This document shows, piece by piece, positions 19,096 to 27,069 of a stretch of DNA of 64,000 nt. The notes under the pieces were generated by a model. It did no database searches. It was not told the DNA's origin and was given only the letters and a program-made list of their open reading frames with translations. The DNA comes from Mesorhizobium temperatum (lineage in GTDB: Bacteria > Pseudomonadota > Alphaproteobacteria > Rhizobiales > Rhizobiaceae): assembly GCF_002284575.1 (NCBI RefSeq), contig NZ_NPKJ01000068.1:434001-498000 (forward strand), in the 5' to 3' direction. Every line of letters begins with the position of its first letter. The first letter of the stretch is position 1. The translations under genes and the position numbers were made by a program.

Positions 19096-19785
19096 CTAGG
19101 CCCTGACGCCCGCCGGCACCGGACCCCACTGGTTTTCACGGGCCTGCGTTGGGATCAGCGCGAAGACCAGGATGATCAGCCAGCCGATGGTTGGGATGAG
19201 CACCGCCAGAAAAAGCCAGCCGGTCAGGCCGATGTCGTGCAAGCGACGCACGTTCAGTCCGATCCATGACGGGATCGTCGCCAGCACAAACGTACCGCAA
19301 AGACCGACCGTCACTGCCGGCAATTCGTCAATATTGCCCATGGCGTCGTCGATGAAGAGGCCAATGCCTAAGACCACAATCAGCGCGATCGTCCAGAACA
19401 GGCAAAAGCCCCAATATTCCTTGCGGCGGGCACGACCGGCGAAGTTGAAGTAATTTTCAGTCAGGCCCCGCCAGAAATAATCCCACAATCCGGTAGCCGC
19501 GGCGGGACGACTTTCAGCGGACCGGCCGAAATGTTGCGGCGCCCCGGGCGCATTGCCGGCCTGAGTCGGGGCGGCGGTTGCGGCAGGCGGACTGGCAGCC
19601 TGGGCACGGATCGAAAAAACGTCGCGTGCCCGTCCGCCGGCCGGCTGGAACTCGATAACCGTGCCCCTGGCCATCGACGCCTCTCGGCGCAGATCCTCGC
19701 GCGCGAACGTGTAGCGGTTGCCGTCGGCTCCGGTGATGAAACCGAAGCCGTGGTCCTCGTCATAGTGAAGCACTTCGCCGCGCAT
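19096..19785 (-). CDS. cold-shock-like domain fused to DUF805 membrane protein
   Basis: A 229-residue protein in two parts. Residues 1-65 (MRGEVLHYDEDHGFGFITGADGNRYTF...) look like a cold-shock/OB domain, with the FGFI motif standing for RNP1. A Pro/Ala-rich linker covers about 66-100. Residues 101-215 are a DUF805 module with FNFAGRARRKEYWGF, four hydrophobic segments and NVRRLHDIGLTGW. DUF805 proteins are inner-membrane proteins of unknown role; the fusion suggests tethering of a nucleic-acid-binding domain at the membrane, which is inference. ATG 19785 is chosen; the frame extends to 19932 only through a repeat. Confidence 0.83.
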   Translation of the reverse strand: MRGEVLHYDEDHGFGFITGADGNRYTFAREDLRREASMARGTVIEFQPAGGRARDVFSIRAQAASPPAATAAPTQAGNAPGAPQHFGRSAESRPAAATGLWDYFWRGLTENYFNFAGRARRKEYWGFCLFWTIALIVVLGIGLFIDDAMGNIDELPAVTVGLCGTFVLATIPSWIGLNVRRLHDIGLTGWLFLAVLIPTIGWLIILVFALIPTQARENQWGPVPAGVRA

Positions 19786-19921
19786 GTCCTGCCCCTCGCC
19801 CCGCTGGCCAGACTGTTCAAAGTTGCGGCAGACCGCAAGGGGTGCGTGCGCGGAAATGGGGGAGCATCGCTTCAGACAAAAGATAGCGCCCCACTCGTGT
19901 TGGAGACGACCAATCGTCGAA

Positions 19922-20106
19922 GTCTGCGCCACCCCTCATCGCCCTGCCGGGCACTTCTCCCCGTATAGTGACGGGGAGAAGTGCGCTGTCATCGCCGGTC
20001 TCGCCAATCGCGGGCGTCGCGGAAAGAACGCCGAGGCTGCGGCCAGCGGGCTTCTCCCCGTTTACGGGGAGAAGGTGCCGGCAGGCGGATGAGGGGCGGC
20101 GCAGAC
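19922..20106. repeat. palindromic repeat, family A (TATAGTGACGGGGAGAAG type)
   Basis: The arms GTCTGCGCCACCCCTCATC (19922-19940) and GATGAGGGGCGGCGCAGAC (20088-20106) pair with one mismatch. Inside each arm is a CTTCTCCCCGT...ACGGGGAGAAG hairpin. It occupies most of the 390-bp gap between the DUF805 and helicase genes, where nothing else is visible. Confidence 0.85.
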
Positions 20107-20175
20107 CTGAATCGATTGCCTTGCCGAAAGACAGCCCCTTGCAGACCATGACAAGCCAACGATGCCGGCAAATCG

Positions 20176-22032
20176 CTAAGCCGGCCGCTTCTTCGGCTTC
20201 TTGTTCTTGGCGGGGCCGGTCTTGTCGAATTTCGGCTTGCTTGCCTTCCCGGCCCAGGGCTTTGCCTCGAACGCGGCGGGGCGCTGATCGGCTGACGGTG
20301 CGCGCTTCTCGAATTTGGGCGCGTTCTGGTCGAACGTCCGCTTGCCACGGTGTGGCTTCTTGTCCGGCCGTGGCTCCTGATAGCCGGCCCGCGACAGGTC
20401 GGGCGTGCCGTCCAGCCGCTTCACCGCGATGTTGTTCTGCAGCTTGCGGTCGGGGCCGATCGCCTGGAGAAACCGGTCGGCCCAATCCGCCGCGATCTGC
20501 ACGAAGGTTTCCTCCGGCTGCATCTTGATGGCGCCGATCTCGCGCTTGGAGATGCCGCCTGTCCGGCACAGCATCGGGATCAGCCAGCGCGGCTCGGCAT
20601 TCTGCCGGCGCCCCACCGACAGCGAGAACCAGACGCTGTCGCCGAAATCGTCGCGGCGGCTTGGCGCCTCGTCGCGACGGGCGGATCGATCGCCAGAGGG
20701 CCTGTCGCCTGACGGCGTGAACGATGCGACGTCAAGGAGATCCTCGGGCGCCGAGCGGCTGGAGCGGCACATCCGCACAAAGGCGGCCGCCACCAGTTCG
20801 GCGCCACGCTGGTCGAGAAGCGCGTTGACGAAACCGCGCTCATCGTCCGTCACAGGTTCGGCGAAGGCCGGGTCAGCGAGGATGCGCTCGTCGTCGCGGC
20901 GCAGAACGTCGTCGGCCGAAGGCGGGCTTGCCCATGTCGCCGCAAGGCCGGCACTTTGCAGCAGCCGTTCGGTGCGCCTGCGAGCATTGTTGGGCACGAT
21001 CAGCGCGCTGACGCCTTTGCGTCCCGCCCGTCCGGTCCGCCCGCTACGGTGCAGAAGCGTCTCCGGATTGGTCGGCAGGTCGGCGTGGATCACCAGTTCA
21101 AGATTGGGCAGGTCGATGCCGCGCGCCGCCACGTCGGTGGCGATGCAGACTTTTGCGCGGCCGTCGCGCATCGCCTGCAGCGCGTGGCTGCGCTCGTTCT
21201 GGCTCAGCTCGCCCGAAAGCGCGACGACGGAAAAGTTGCGGTTGTTGAAGCGCGCGGTCAGGTGATTGACGGCAGCGCGGGTGTTGCAGAACACCAGTGC
21301 GTTCTTCGCCTCGTAGTAGCGCAGCACGTTGATGATGGCGTTCTCCCGGTCGGCTTGGGCCACGCTCAGCGCCCGGTATTCGATGTCGAGGTGCTGCTTT
21401 TCCTCGCCGGAGGCCGAGATGCGTACCGCATCGCGCTGGTAGCCCTTGGCCAGCGTGGCGATGGAGCGCGGCACGGTGGCCGAAAACATCAGCGTGCGGC
21501 GCTCGGCGGGCGCGGCGTCGAGGATGAATTCCAGATCCTCGCGAAAGCCGAGATCGAGCATCTCGTCGGCCTCGTCGAGCACGACGGCCTTGAGCGCCGA
21601 CATGTCGAGCGAGTTGCGGGTGATGTGGTCGCGCAGCCGGCCGGGCGTGCCGACGACGATATGGGCGCCGCGTTCCAGCGCGCGCCGCTCGGTGCGCATG
21701 TCCATGCCGCCGACGCAGGACGCTATCGCTGCGCCGGTCAGTTCGTAGAGCCATTCGAGCTCGCGCGTCACCTGCAGGGCCAATTCCCGCGTCGGCGCCA
21801 CGGCCAGCGCCAGCGGTGCTGCGGCGTGGGAAAAGCGCTCGGCGCCATCGAGAAGGGTCGGCGCCAGGGCGAGCCCGAAGGCGACGGTCTTGCCGGAGCC
21901 GGTCTGCGCCGAAACCAGCGCATCGGCCTGCCCGAGCTCGAGAACCGCCTTCTGTACCGGTGTCAGCTCGACATAGCCGCGTTTTTCCAGCGCCTTTGCC
22001 AGCGCGGGGACAAGTGCTTCGAAGTTGGACAT
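20176..22032 (-). CDS. DEAD-box ATP-dependent RNA helicase (DbpA/CsdA-like)
   Basis: A 618-residue helicase with the full motif set: AQTGSGKT (42-49), PTRELA, TPGRLRD, DEADEMLDLGF, SAT and HRSGRTGRAG. After the two RecA domains comes a C-terminal RNA-binding domain of the DbpA type near residues 470-545. A Lys/Pro/Arg-rich disordered tail ends in NKKPKKRPA. Such enzymes remodel rRNA or mRNA during ribosome assembly and cold adaptation. The open frame continues far upstream across the divergent asd gene; ATG 22032 (MSNFEALVPALAKALEKRGY) is the natural start. The 435-bp upstream gap suggests a long leader. Confidence 0.94.
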   Translation of the reverse strand: MSNFEALVPALAKALEKRGYVELTPVQKAVLELGQADALVSAQTGSGKTVAFGLALAPTLLDGAERFSHAAAPLALAVAPTRELALQVTRELEWLYELTGAAIASCVGGMDMRTERRALERGAHIVVGTPGRLRDHITRNSLDMSALKAVVLDEADEMLDLGFREDLEFILDAAPAERRTLMFSATVPRSIATLAKGYQRDAVRISASGEEKQHLDIEYRALSVAQADRENAIINVLRYYEAKNALVFCNTRAAVNHLTARFNNRNFSVVALSGELSQNERSHALQAMRDGRAKVCIATDVAARGIDLPNLELVIHADLPTNPETLLHRSGRTGRAGRKGVSALIVPNNARRRTERLLQSAGLAATWASPPSADDVLRRDDERILADPAFAEPVTDDERGFVNALLDQRGAELVAAAFVRMCRSSRSAPEDLLDVASFTPSGDRPSGDRSARRDEAPSRRDDFGDSVWFSLSVGRRQNAEPRWLIPMLCRTGGISKREIGAIKMQPEETFVQIAADWADRFLQAIGPDRKLQNNIAVKRLDGTPDLSRAGYQEPRPDKKPHRGKRTFDQNAPKFEKRAPSADQRPAAFEAKPWAGKASKPKFDKTGPAKNKKPKKRPA

Positions 22033-22467
22033 ATGCTTCTTTCGGAATTCGGATTCTTTTTTGCCCGGCAATGGGTCATCCGTCGGCGAGCGCCAGGAGC
22101 GCCACGAGCCTAACGATCCAATTGTTCGTACTTCGCGCCGCCGCCATTGTACAGGGCAAGCCGCCTCGCCTCGTCGCGATTGACTCTTTACGCAAACCGC
22201 GTAAAAGCCGGCACCGAACGGGATAGTTTCGATGCGCGGCCTTTTGATGGCGCTTCTTGCATTCGACTTTCCCGGCCGCAATGCGAACCATTGGGCCGGG
22301 CGTGTCGGCGCGTCTCCTCGTTCCAGCAAAACTACGGCTAAAACGACCACTAAAACGGTCTGATTCCCTTGGCCTAACCACCCTCTCCCGGGTCCGGCCC
22401 GGGGGTTGAAACCCGCATCGGCCGGCGGGTTTTCTCCAAAACCGAGCGGAGAGGACAGGAGATTTCG
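22033..22467. other. 435-bp divergent promoter/leader region between helicase and asd
   Basis: No gene is visible. A perfect inverted repeat TTTACGC-AAACC-GCGTAAA lies at 22187-22205, preceded by TTGACT. A CCCGGG-TCCGG-CCCGGG palindrome lies near 22387-22403, and a terminator-like hairpin lies just before asd. Promoters for both genes must lie here. Confidence 0.5.
22409..22432 (+). promoter_or_regulatory. terminator-like hairpin in the asd leader
   Basis: AAACCCGC (22409-22416) and GCGGGTTT (22425-22432) form a perfect 8-bp stem closed by 8 bases and followed by TTCTCC. It ends 35 bases before the asd ATG, so it may be an attenuator or simply the end of an unseen upstream transcript. Confidence 0.35.
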
Positions 22468-23502
22468 ATGAGTTTCAAGGTTGCAATCGTCGGCGCCACG
22501 GGCAATGTGGGCCGGGAAATGCTCAACATACTGGAAGAGCGCGGCTTTCCGGTGAGCGAAGTGGTGGCGCTGGCCTCGCGGCGCAGCCAAGGCACGGAAG
22601 TGTCGTTCGGCGACCGCACGCTGAAGGTCAGAGCGCTCGACCAATATGATTTTTCCGACACCGACATCTGCATCATGTCGGCCGGCGGCAACGTCTCGAA
22701 AGAATGGTCGCCGAAGATCGGCAAGCAGGGCTGCGTCGTCATCGATAACTCGTCGGCCTTCCGCTACGATCAGGACGTGCCGCTGATCGTGCCGGAAGTG
22801 AACCCGGACGCGATTTCGCTGTTCACGCGCAAGAACATCATCGCCAACCCGAACTGCTCGACGGCGCAGCTGGTCGTGGCGCTGAAGCCGCTGCATGACT
22901 TCGCCACCATCAAGCGCGTCGTCGTCGCCACGTATCAATCGGTCTCCGGCGCCGGCAAGGAAGGCATGGACGAGTTGTTCACGCAGACCCGCGCCGTATT
23001 CGTCGCCGACCAGGTCGACGTCAAGAAGTTCACCAAGCGCATCGCCTTCAACGTCATCCCGCATATCGACGTCTTCCTCGACGACGGCTTCACCAAGGAA
23101 GAGTGGAAGATGGTCGCCGAGACCAAGAAGATGCTCGACCCCAAGATCAAGCTGACGGCGACCTGCGTGCGCGTGCCGGTGTTCATCGGCCATTCGGAAG
23201 CGGTCAACATAGAGTTCGAAAAGCCGATCACCGCCGAGGAAGCACGTGAGATCCTGCGCGAAGCGCCGGGCTGCCAGGTTCTCGACAAGCGCGAGGACGG
23301 CGGCTACATCACGCCGCTGGACTCGGCAGGCGAGGACGCCACCTTCATCTCTCGCATCCGCGAGGATTCGACCATCGACAACGGCCTGTCGATGTGGATC
23401 GTCTCCGACAATCTGCGCAAAGGCGCGGCACTCAACGCCGTGCAGATCGCCGAATTGCTGATCGAGCGCGGGCTGATCCAGCCGAAGAAGAAGGCGGCTT
23501 GA
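22468..23502 (+). CDS. asd: aspartate-semialdehyde dehydrogenase
   Basis: A 344-residue NADP-dependent enzyme that reduces aspartyl phosphate to aspartate semialdehyde, the branch point to lysine, threonine, methionine and diaminopimelate. The N-terminal VAIVGATGNVGREML binds NADP. Active-site Cys130 sits in NPNCSTAQ, and the SVSGAGKEGMDEL loop follows. ATG 22468 is preceded by AGAGGACAGGAG, a strong ribosome-binding site. It is divergent from the helicase gene, with a long leader carrying hairpins. A repeat begins at its stop codon. Confidence 0.97.
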   Translation: MSFKVAIVGATGNVGREMLNILEERGFPVSEVVALASRRSQGTEVSFGDRTLKVRALDQYDFSDTDICIMSAGGNVSKEWSPKIGKQGCVVIDNSSAFRYDQDVPLIVPEVNPDAISLFTRKNIIANPNCSTAQLVVALKPLHDFATIKRVVVATYQSVSGAGKEGMDELFTQTRAVFVADQVDVKKFTKRIAFNVIPHIDVFLDDGFTKEEWKMVAETKKMLDPKIKLTATCVRVPVFIGHSEAVNIEFEKPITAEEAREILREAPGCQVLDKREDGGYITPLDSAGEDATFISRIREDSTIDNGLSMWIVSDNLRKGAALNAVQIAELLIERGLIQPKKKAA

Positions 23503-23686
23503 TTCTCGCTCACGGCTCGGCCTTCGGCCGATTTAAATTCTCGCTCACGGGCCGCATCGCCGCTGCCGCGGCAGGCCCTCCGCGGGGCGCCGGTCAACCG
23601 GCGGCCCGCAGTCGCGGGCTCGGCCTTCGGCCGGTTAGCCCCTTCTCCCCGTTTTACGGGGAGAAGGTCCCCGCAGGGGGATGAGG
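23501..23686. repeat. repeat cluster after asd
   Basis: ATTCTCGCTCACGG occurs twice (23502 and 23537), and GCTCGGCCTTCGGCCG occurs at 23515 and 23618. A family A hairpin CCTTCTCCCCGT-TTT-ACGGGGAGAAGG lies at 23641-23667, followed by GGGGGATGAGGG. Confidence 0.7.
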
Positions 23687-23721
23687 GCAGCGCCCACATT
23701 TCCAGACACAAGGCGCCCGCC

Positions 23722-24129
23722 TCACCCACGATTCTCTTCCGCCAGCTTCGTCAATATCGCGACCGCCTCCTCCGCCCGGTCGGCCGGGACGAACAGATGG
23801 TCGTGGTAGAAGGCCGAGACCGGATTGACGCCCATGCCGGCGGCGGCAAGACGCGTGGTGATGGCGGCGAGGAAGCCTACCGCCTCCAGCGACGAATGGA
23901 TGTTCAGCGTCACCATGCGGCAGCGAAACACGATCTCCAGGTCAGCGGCCTCGGCTTCCTCCTCTAGCGCGATCACCGTCGTCCCCTCGCGCTCGCGAAA
24001 CAGCATCACCGGCTCGAGGCTGACCGATACGGGCGCATCGCGCGGCAGTGTGGCGAAGACGTGGATGCCGGGACGCAATTCCGGCGTCATCGTTGCCAGC
24101 AGTTTCTTCAGATCGGTCTCGCCGGCCAT
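23722..24129 (-). CDS. ACT domain-containing protein (tandem ACT)
   Basis: A 135-residue soluble protein. The first half ends with PGIHVFATLPRDAPVSVSLEPVMLFREREGTTVIALEEEA, and the second half MVTLNIHSSLEAVGFLAAITTRLAAAGMGVNPVSAFYHDHLFVPADRAEEAVAIL is a clear ACT ligand-binding fold. Stand-alone ACT proteins of this type are small regulators that bind amino acids; the ligand here is unknown. ATG 24129 is preferred because the longer frame to 24852 crosses the divergent bestrophin gene. It lies next to asd, which may hint at amino-acid sensing, but this is speculative. Confidence 0.83.
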   Translation of the reverse strand: MAGETDLKKLLATMTPELRPGIHVFATLPRDAPVSVSLEPVMLFREREGTTVIALEEEAEAADLEIVFRCRMVTLNIHSSLEAVGFLAAITTRLAAAGMGVNPVSAFYHDHLFVPADRAEEAVAILTKLAEENRG

Positions 24130-24285
24130 CGATTGCTCCCGAATGTCTTGCGGACTTTCGATAACGTGCTCGGCCCCAGGCCGGCAAGACGACATCGCCA
24201 TGTCGCTGGCGGTTGGGCTTGTGCGTGTATTGCGTCGCACAATGGAACCGATCAGGATCATTGCCGGTCCGTGAAAGGGGTTTCG

Positions 24286-25191
24286 ATGATCGTTCGCCCG
24301 CGCCCGGGATTCTTGCATCTGTTCTTCATCATGCGCGGCTCGGTGGTGCCGCGCATCCTGCCGCAGATCTTCGGCTTCGGCGTCTATGGCGCGCTGGTGG
24401 TGCTGGCGGTCAGGGCACTGAAGCTCGACTTCGGCAATGCCGGCCCCGCGCCGTTCGCCTTGCTCGGTGTGGCGCTGTCGATCTATCTCGGCTTCCGCAA
24501 CAATGCCGCCTATGACCGCTGGTGGGAGGCGCGCAAGCTGTGGGGCCAGCTTGTCTTCGACATTCGCAATCTGGCGCGCGCCAGCACCGGGCTGATCGAA
24601 AACCGGGCGGAACTGCGCGGCCTGCTGATGGAGGCGATCGCCTTCTGCCACTTTTTGCGCGGCCTGCTTCGGCGGGTCGACGCCACCACCGAGGCACGCG
24701 CGTTCATCGGCGAAGAGGCCGAAAGTGCCGCCAAGGCGGCCAACGCGCCCGATGCCATGGTGCGGCGGATGGGCGAGCGAGCCGGCGCGCTGTACAGGGC
24801 CGGCGCGATCGATGTTATGGGCTACCGCATCCTCGACGAGCGCCTGTCGCAAATCGCGGCAGCGCAGGCCGGCTGCGAGCGCATCATGGGAACACCGCTT
24901 CCGTTTGCCTATACGCTGCTCCTGCAGCGCACCGCCTATATCTTCTGCCTGCTGCTGCCGTTTGGGCTCGCATCGACTGCCGGCTGGGCGACGCCGCTGT
25001 TCACGGCGCTGATCGCCTACACCTTCTTCGGCCTCGACGCGCTTTCGGAGGAACTCGAGGACCCATTCGGCACCGAGGCCAACGATCTCGCCCTCGACGG
25101 CCTGTGCCGCGTCTGTGAAATCTCGGTGTTCGAGGCGCTCGACGAGTCGCCGCCGAAAATGATCCCTGCCGAAAAATATTATTTTTCCTAG
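24286..25191 (+). CDS. bestrophin family (UPF0187) membrane channel
   Basis: A 301-residue bestrophin homologue. The N-terminal MIVRPRPGFLHLFFIMRGSVVPRILPQI, the block SIYLGFRNNAAYDRWWEARKLWGQLV near residues 63-90 and the C-terminal FFGLDALSEELEDPFGTEANDLALD are diagnostic. Four membrane segments are visible. Bacterial bestrophins form pentameric ion channels, several of them sodium- or cation-selective. ATG 24286 follows AAAGGGG. It is divergent from the ACT gene and carries no obvious partner. Confidence 0.93.
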   Translation: MIVRPRPGFLHLFFIMRGSVVPRILPQIFGFGVYGALVVLAVRALKLDFGNAGPAPFALLGVALSIYLGFRNNAAYDRWWEARKLWGQLVFDIRNLARASTGLIENRAELRGLLMEAIAFCHFLRGLLRRVDATTEARAFIGEEAESAAKAANAPDAMVRRMGERAGALYRAGAIDVMGYRILDERLSQIAAAQAGCERIMGTPLPFAYTLLLQRTAYIFCLLLPFGLASTAGWATPLFTALIAYTFFGLDALSEELEDPFGTEANDLALDGLCRVCEISVFEALDESPPKMIPAEKYYFS

Positions 25192-25315
25192 GGTTTGTTC
25201 CCGCGTTCATCGCAGCACCGTGCGCTCAAAAGATCGTAGGCGTGTCGGATCGCCGCCTCACGCCGCGTCCTTGGTTCGACCCTGGCGAAGAGGGCTCGAA
25301 ACAACCGGAGGACCA

Positions 25316-25726
25316 ATGACCATGTCTCAAACTGCATCCGTCACGCCGGGCGCGCTGTGGACCGGCCGAGGGCTCAGCGCCCTCATCGTGCTGTTCATGA
25401 TCTTCGACGGCGTCATCAAGCTGCCGCCGCTCGATGTCGTCACCCAGACTATGGTGCAACTCGGCTGGCCGGCCGATCCCAATGTCTCGCGCATGCTCGG
25501 CATCATCGGACTGGTCTCGACCGCGCTCTATGCGGTGCCGCGCACCTCGGTGCTTGGCGCCATCCTGCTCACCGCCTACCTCGGTGGCGCCATCGCGACG
25601 CATTTACGTATCGGCAGCCCGCTGTTTTCGCACACACTGTTCGGCGTCTATCTCGGCTTCATCTTGTGGGGCGGCCTTTTCCTGCGCAACCCCAGGATGC
25701 GAGCGCTGATCCAGTTCAACCGATAG
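25316..25726 (+). CDS. DoxX-like family membrane protein
   Basis: A 136-residue protein with four hydrophobic segments and the DoxX-like features LFMIFDGVIKL at residues 24-34, VSRMLGIIGLVSTALYAVPRTSVLGAILLTAYLGGAIATHLR and FGVYLGFILWGGLFLRNPRMR. Family members are small quinol-oxidase-like or redox-related membrane proteins of poorly known role. ATG 25316 has a strong GGAGG six bases upstream. It lies 124 bases after the bestrophin gene and could share its transcript. Confidence 0.87.
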   Translation: MTMSQTASVTPGALWTGRGLSALIVLFMIFDGVIKLPPLDVVTQTMVQLGWPADPNVSRMLGIIGLVSTALYAVPRTSVLGAILLTAYLGGAIATHLRIGSPLFSHTLFGVYLGFILWGGLFLRNPRMRALIQFNR

Positions 25727-25879
25727 CGGCGACTTCAAAAGCCGTTCGATGGCGGTCACGCCGCCAGAGAAGGCGCCGTCTGCCGCCGCCCTTCTTCTTT
25801 GTCTTTGGATCAAATCGCCCGGTTGCGAGTTAGAAGATGTGGCGGCGAGGACGGAAAACCCCGGTTGAGAGGAACGACG

Positions 25880-26143
25880 ATGAAGAAACTGGTAGTCCTG
25901 ATGGTACTGGCAACCTCGCTCGCAGCCTGTTCCCGGACAGAACAGGGCGCTGCGGTCGGTGGCCTGGGCGGCGCGGCGGTCGGTGCTGCAGTGGCCGATG
26001 ACGCAGTTGAAGGTGCGGTGGTCGGTGGTGCTGTCGGCGCCCTCGCCGGCGCACTGATCGGTCGTGCTACCGAACCCGGCCGGTGCCGCTATCGCGGTCG
26101 CGATGGGCGTGTCTACATCGCCCGCTGCCCTGAAGGCTATTGA
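25880..26143 (+). CDS. glycine-zipper lipoprotein
   Basis: An 87-residue predicted lipoprotein. MKKLVVLMVLATSLAACS has a classic lipobox (LAAC, Cys17) for lipidation and anchoring. Residues 24-64 are rich in Gly/Ala/Val in a GxxxG rhythm (GGLGGAAVGAAV, GAVGALAGALIG), typical of glycine-zipper proteins that insert in or span the outer membrane. The C-terminus has two cysteines (CRYRGRDGRVYIARC) that may pair. ATG 25880 is preceded by GAGAGGAACGACG. Function unknown. Confidence 0.85.
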   Translation: MKKLVVLMVLATSLAACSRTEQGAAVGGLGGAAVGAAVADDAVEGAVVGGAVGALAGALIGRATEPGRCRYRGRDGRVYIARCPEGY

Positions 26144-26174
26144 TCGGGCCGCGTCATAAGTCGGACGAAACAGC

Positions 26175-26203
26175 AAAACGGCGGACAAAGGCGCCCGCCG
26201 TTT
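26175..26203. terminator. bidirectional terminator between lipoprotein gene and rpsP
   Basis: AAACGGCGG (26176-26184) pairs with CCGCCGTTT (26195-26203). On the minus strand the stem is followed by TGCTGTTT after a T-run, suiting rpsP. It lies 21 bases beyond the rpsP stop. Confidence 0.6.
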
Positions 26204-26223
26204 CGTAGGGGATAAAAAGCAGA

Positions 26224-26625
26224 TTATTCGGCGGTCGCGGCTTCCGCCTCGGCCGGCGCGGCTGCCGCGGCGGCAACAGCGGCGGCTGCATCGTCCTGCG
26301 CCTTCTTCAGAAGTGCGGCGCGTTCCTGCGCCTTCTTGCCGGGCTCGGCCTTCTTCGGGTTGGAGCGGGCCTCACGCTTGGCAATGCCGGCCTCGTCGAG
26401 GAAGCGCAGCACGCGGTCGGTCGGCTGGGCGCCGTGCGAGAGCCAATGCTTGACGCGGTCGGCGTCGACCTTGACCCGCTCGCCGTCCTTGGGCAGCAGC
26501 GGGTTCCACGAGCCGAGCGACTCGATGAAACGGCCGTCGCGCGGCGAACGGGCGTCGGCGACGACGACGTGGTAATAGGGACGCTTCTTCGAGCCCGCAC
26601 GGGCCAGTCGGATTTTCAGTGGCAT
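26224..26625 (-). CDS. rpsP: 30S ribosomal protein S16
   Basis: A 133-residue S16 protein. The conserved core is the N-terminal 80 residues: [35 protein letters not shown] and [12 protein letters not shown]. The remaining 50 residues are a Lys/Ala/Glu-rich tail, common in alphaproteobacteria. ATG 26625 is preceded by AGGAGAAAG. It is the last gene of ffh - chorismate mutase - rpsP. The usual downstream genes rimM, trmD and rplS are absent; a convergent lipoprotein gene follows instead. Confidence 0.97.
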   Translation of the reverse strand: MPLKIRLARAGSKKRPYYHVVVADARSPRDGRFIESLGSWNPLLPKDGERVKVDADRVKHWLSHGAQPTDRVLRFLDEAGIAKREARSNPKKAEPGKKAQERAALLKKAQDDAAAAVAAAAAAPAEAEAATAE

Positions 26626-26684
26626 TTTCTTTCTCCTAAAATTCTGATTTTCGTTGATCGGGGTTATGACTGTTGTCTTTATGC

Positions 26685-26726
26685 ATGTCGTTGTCCCAAA
26701 ACCGCTGCGCACTTTTGGGCGACACG
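26685..26726. repeat. dispersed palindrome, family D (TTGTCCCAAAACCG type)
   Basis: TGTCG and CGACA ends enclose CCCAAAA and TTTTGGG around an 11-base GC-rich centre. It sits between chorismate mutase and rpsP. A related, interrupted copy lies at 59762-59825. Confidence 0.6.
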
Positions 26727-26735
26727 CACTGGTCC

Positions 26736-27062
26736 TCAGCCGGTTTTCGTTACGCCGTTGGATGCGGCGATATGCTCGTGATGCCGGATCACTTCACGGA
26801 CGACGAAGTTCAGAAATTTCTCCGCGAAATCCGGGTCGAGATGGGCGTCCTTCGCCAGTTGGCGAAGGCGGGCGATCTGCTGCTGCTCGCGTGCCGGATC
26901 GGCCGGCGGCAGGCCATGCGATGCCTTCAGCTCGCCGACCGCCTTGGTGCAGCGGAAGCGCTCGGCCAGCATGTGGATGAGCGCTGCATCGATGTTGTCG
27001 ATCGAGGCGCGGTAGTCGACCAGCGCCGCACGAGCGTCGGCCATGTCCTTCTCTTCGTTCAT
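26736..27062 (-). CDS. chorismate mutase (AroQ type)
   Basis: A 108-residue all-helical protein of the AroQ family, which converts chorismate to prephenate. The pattern is [50 protein letters not shown]. It supplies the arginines (Arg18, Arg36), a Lys and the Arg-Glu pair expected to bind chorismate across the dimer. ATG 27062 has GAGGG upstream; an internal ATG at 27044 is a possible alternative. It begins 7 bases after the ffh stop, so it is co-transcribed and probably coupled with ffh. This pairing is common in rhizobia. Confidence 0.9.
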   Translation of the reverse strand: MNEEKDMADARAALVDYRASIDNIDAALIHMLAERFRCTKAVGELKASHGLPPADPAREQQQIARLRQLAKDAHLDPDFAEKFLNFVVREVIRHHEHIAASNGVTKTG

Positions 27063-27069
27063 GGCGCCC

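Noticed and set aside
19786-19932. Longer start for the CSD-DUF805 protein
   Set aside because: The added codons lie in the dispersed repeat and upstream sequence. MRGEVLHYDEDHG is the natural beginning of the cold-shock-like fold.
20176-23193. A 1005-codon open frame covering the helicase and the asd gene on the opposite strand
   Set aside because: Only the part up to ATG 22032 has helicase sequence. Upstream it reads the complement of asd, which is clearly a gene on the plus strand.
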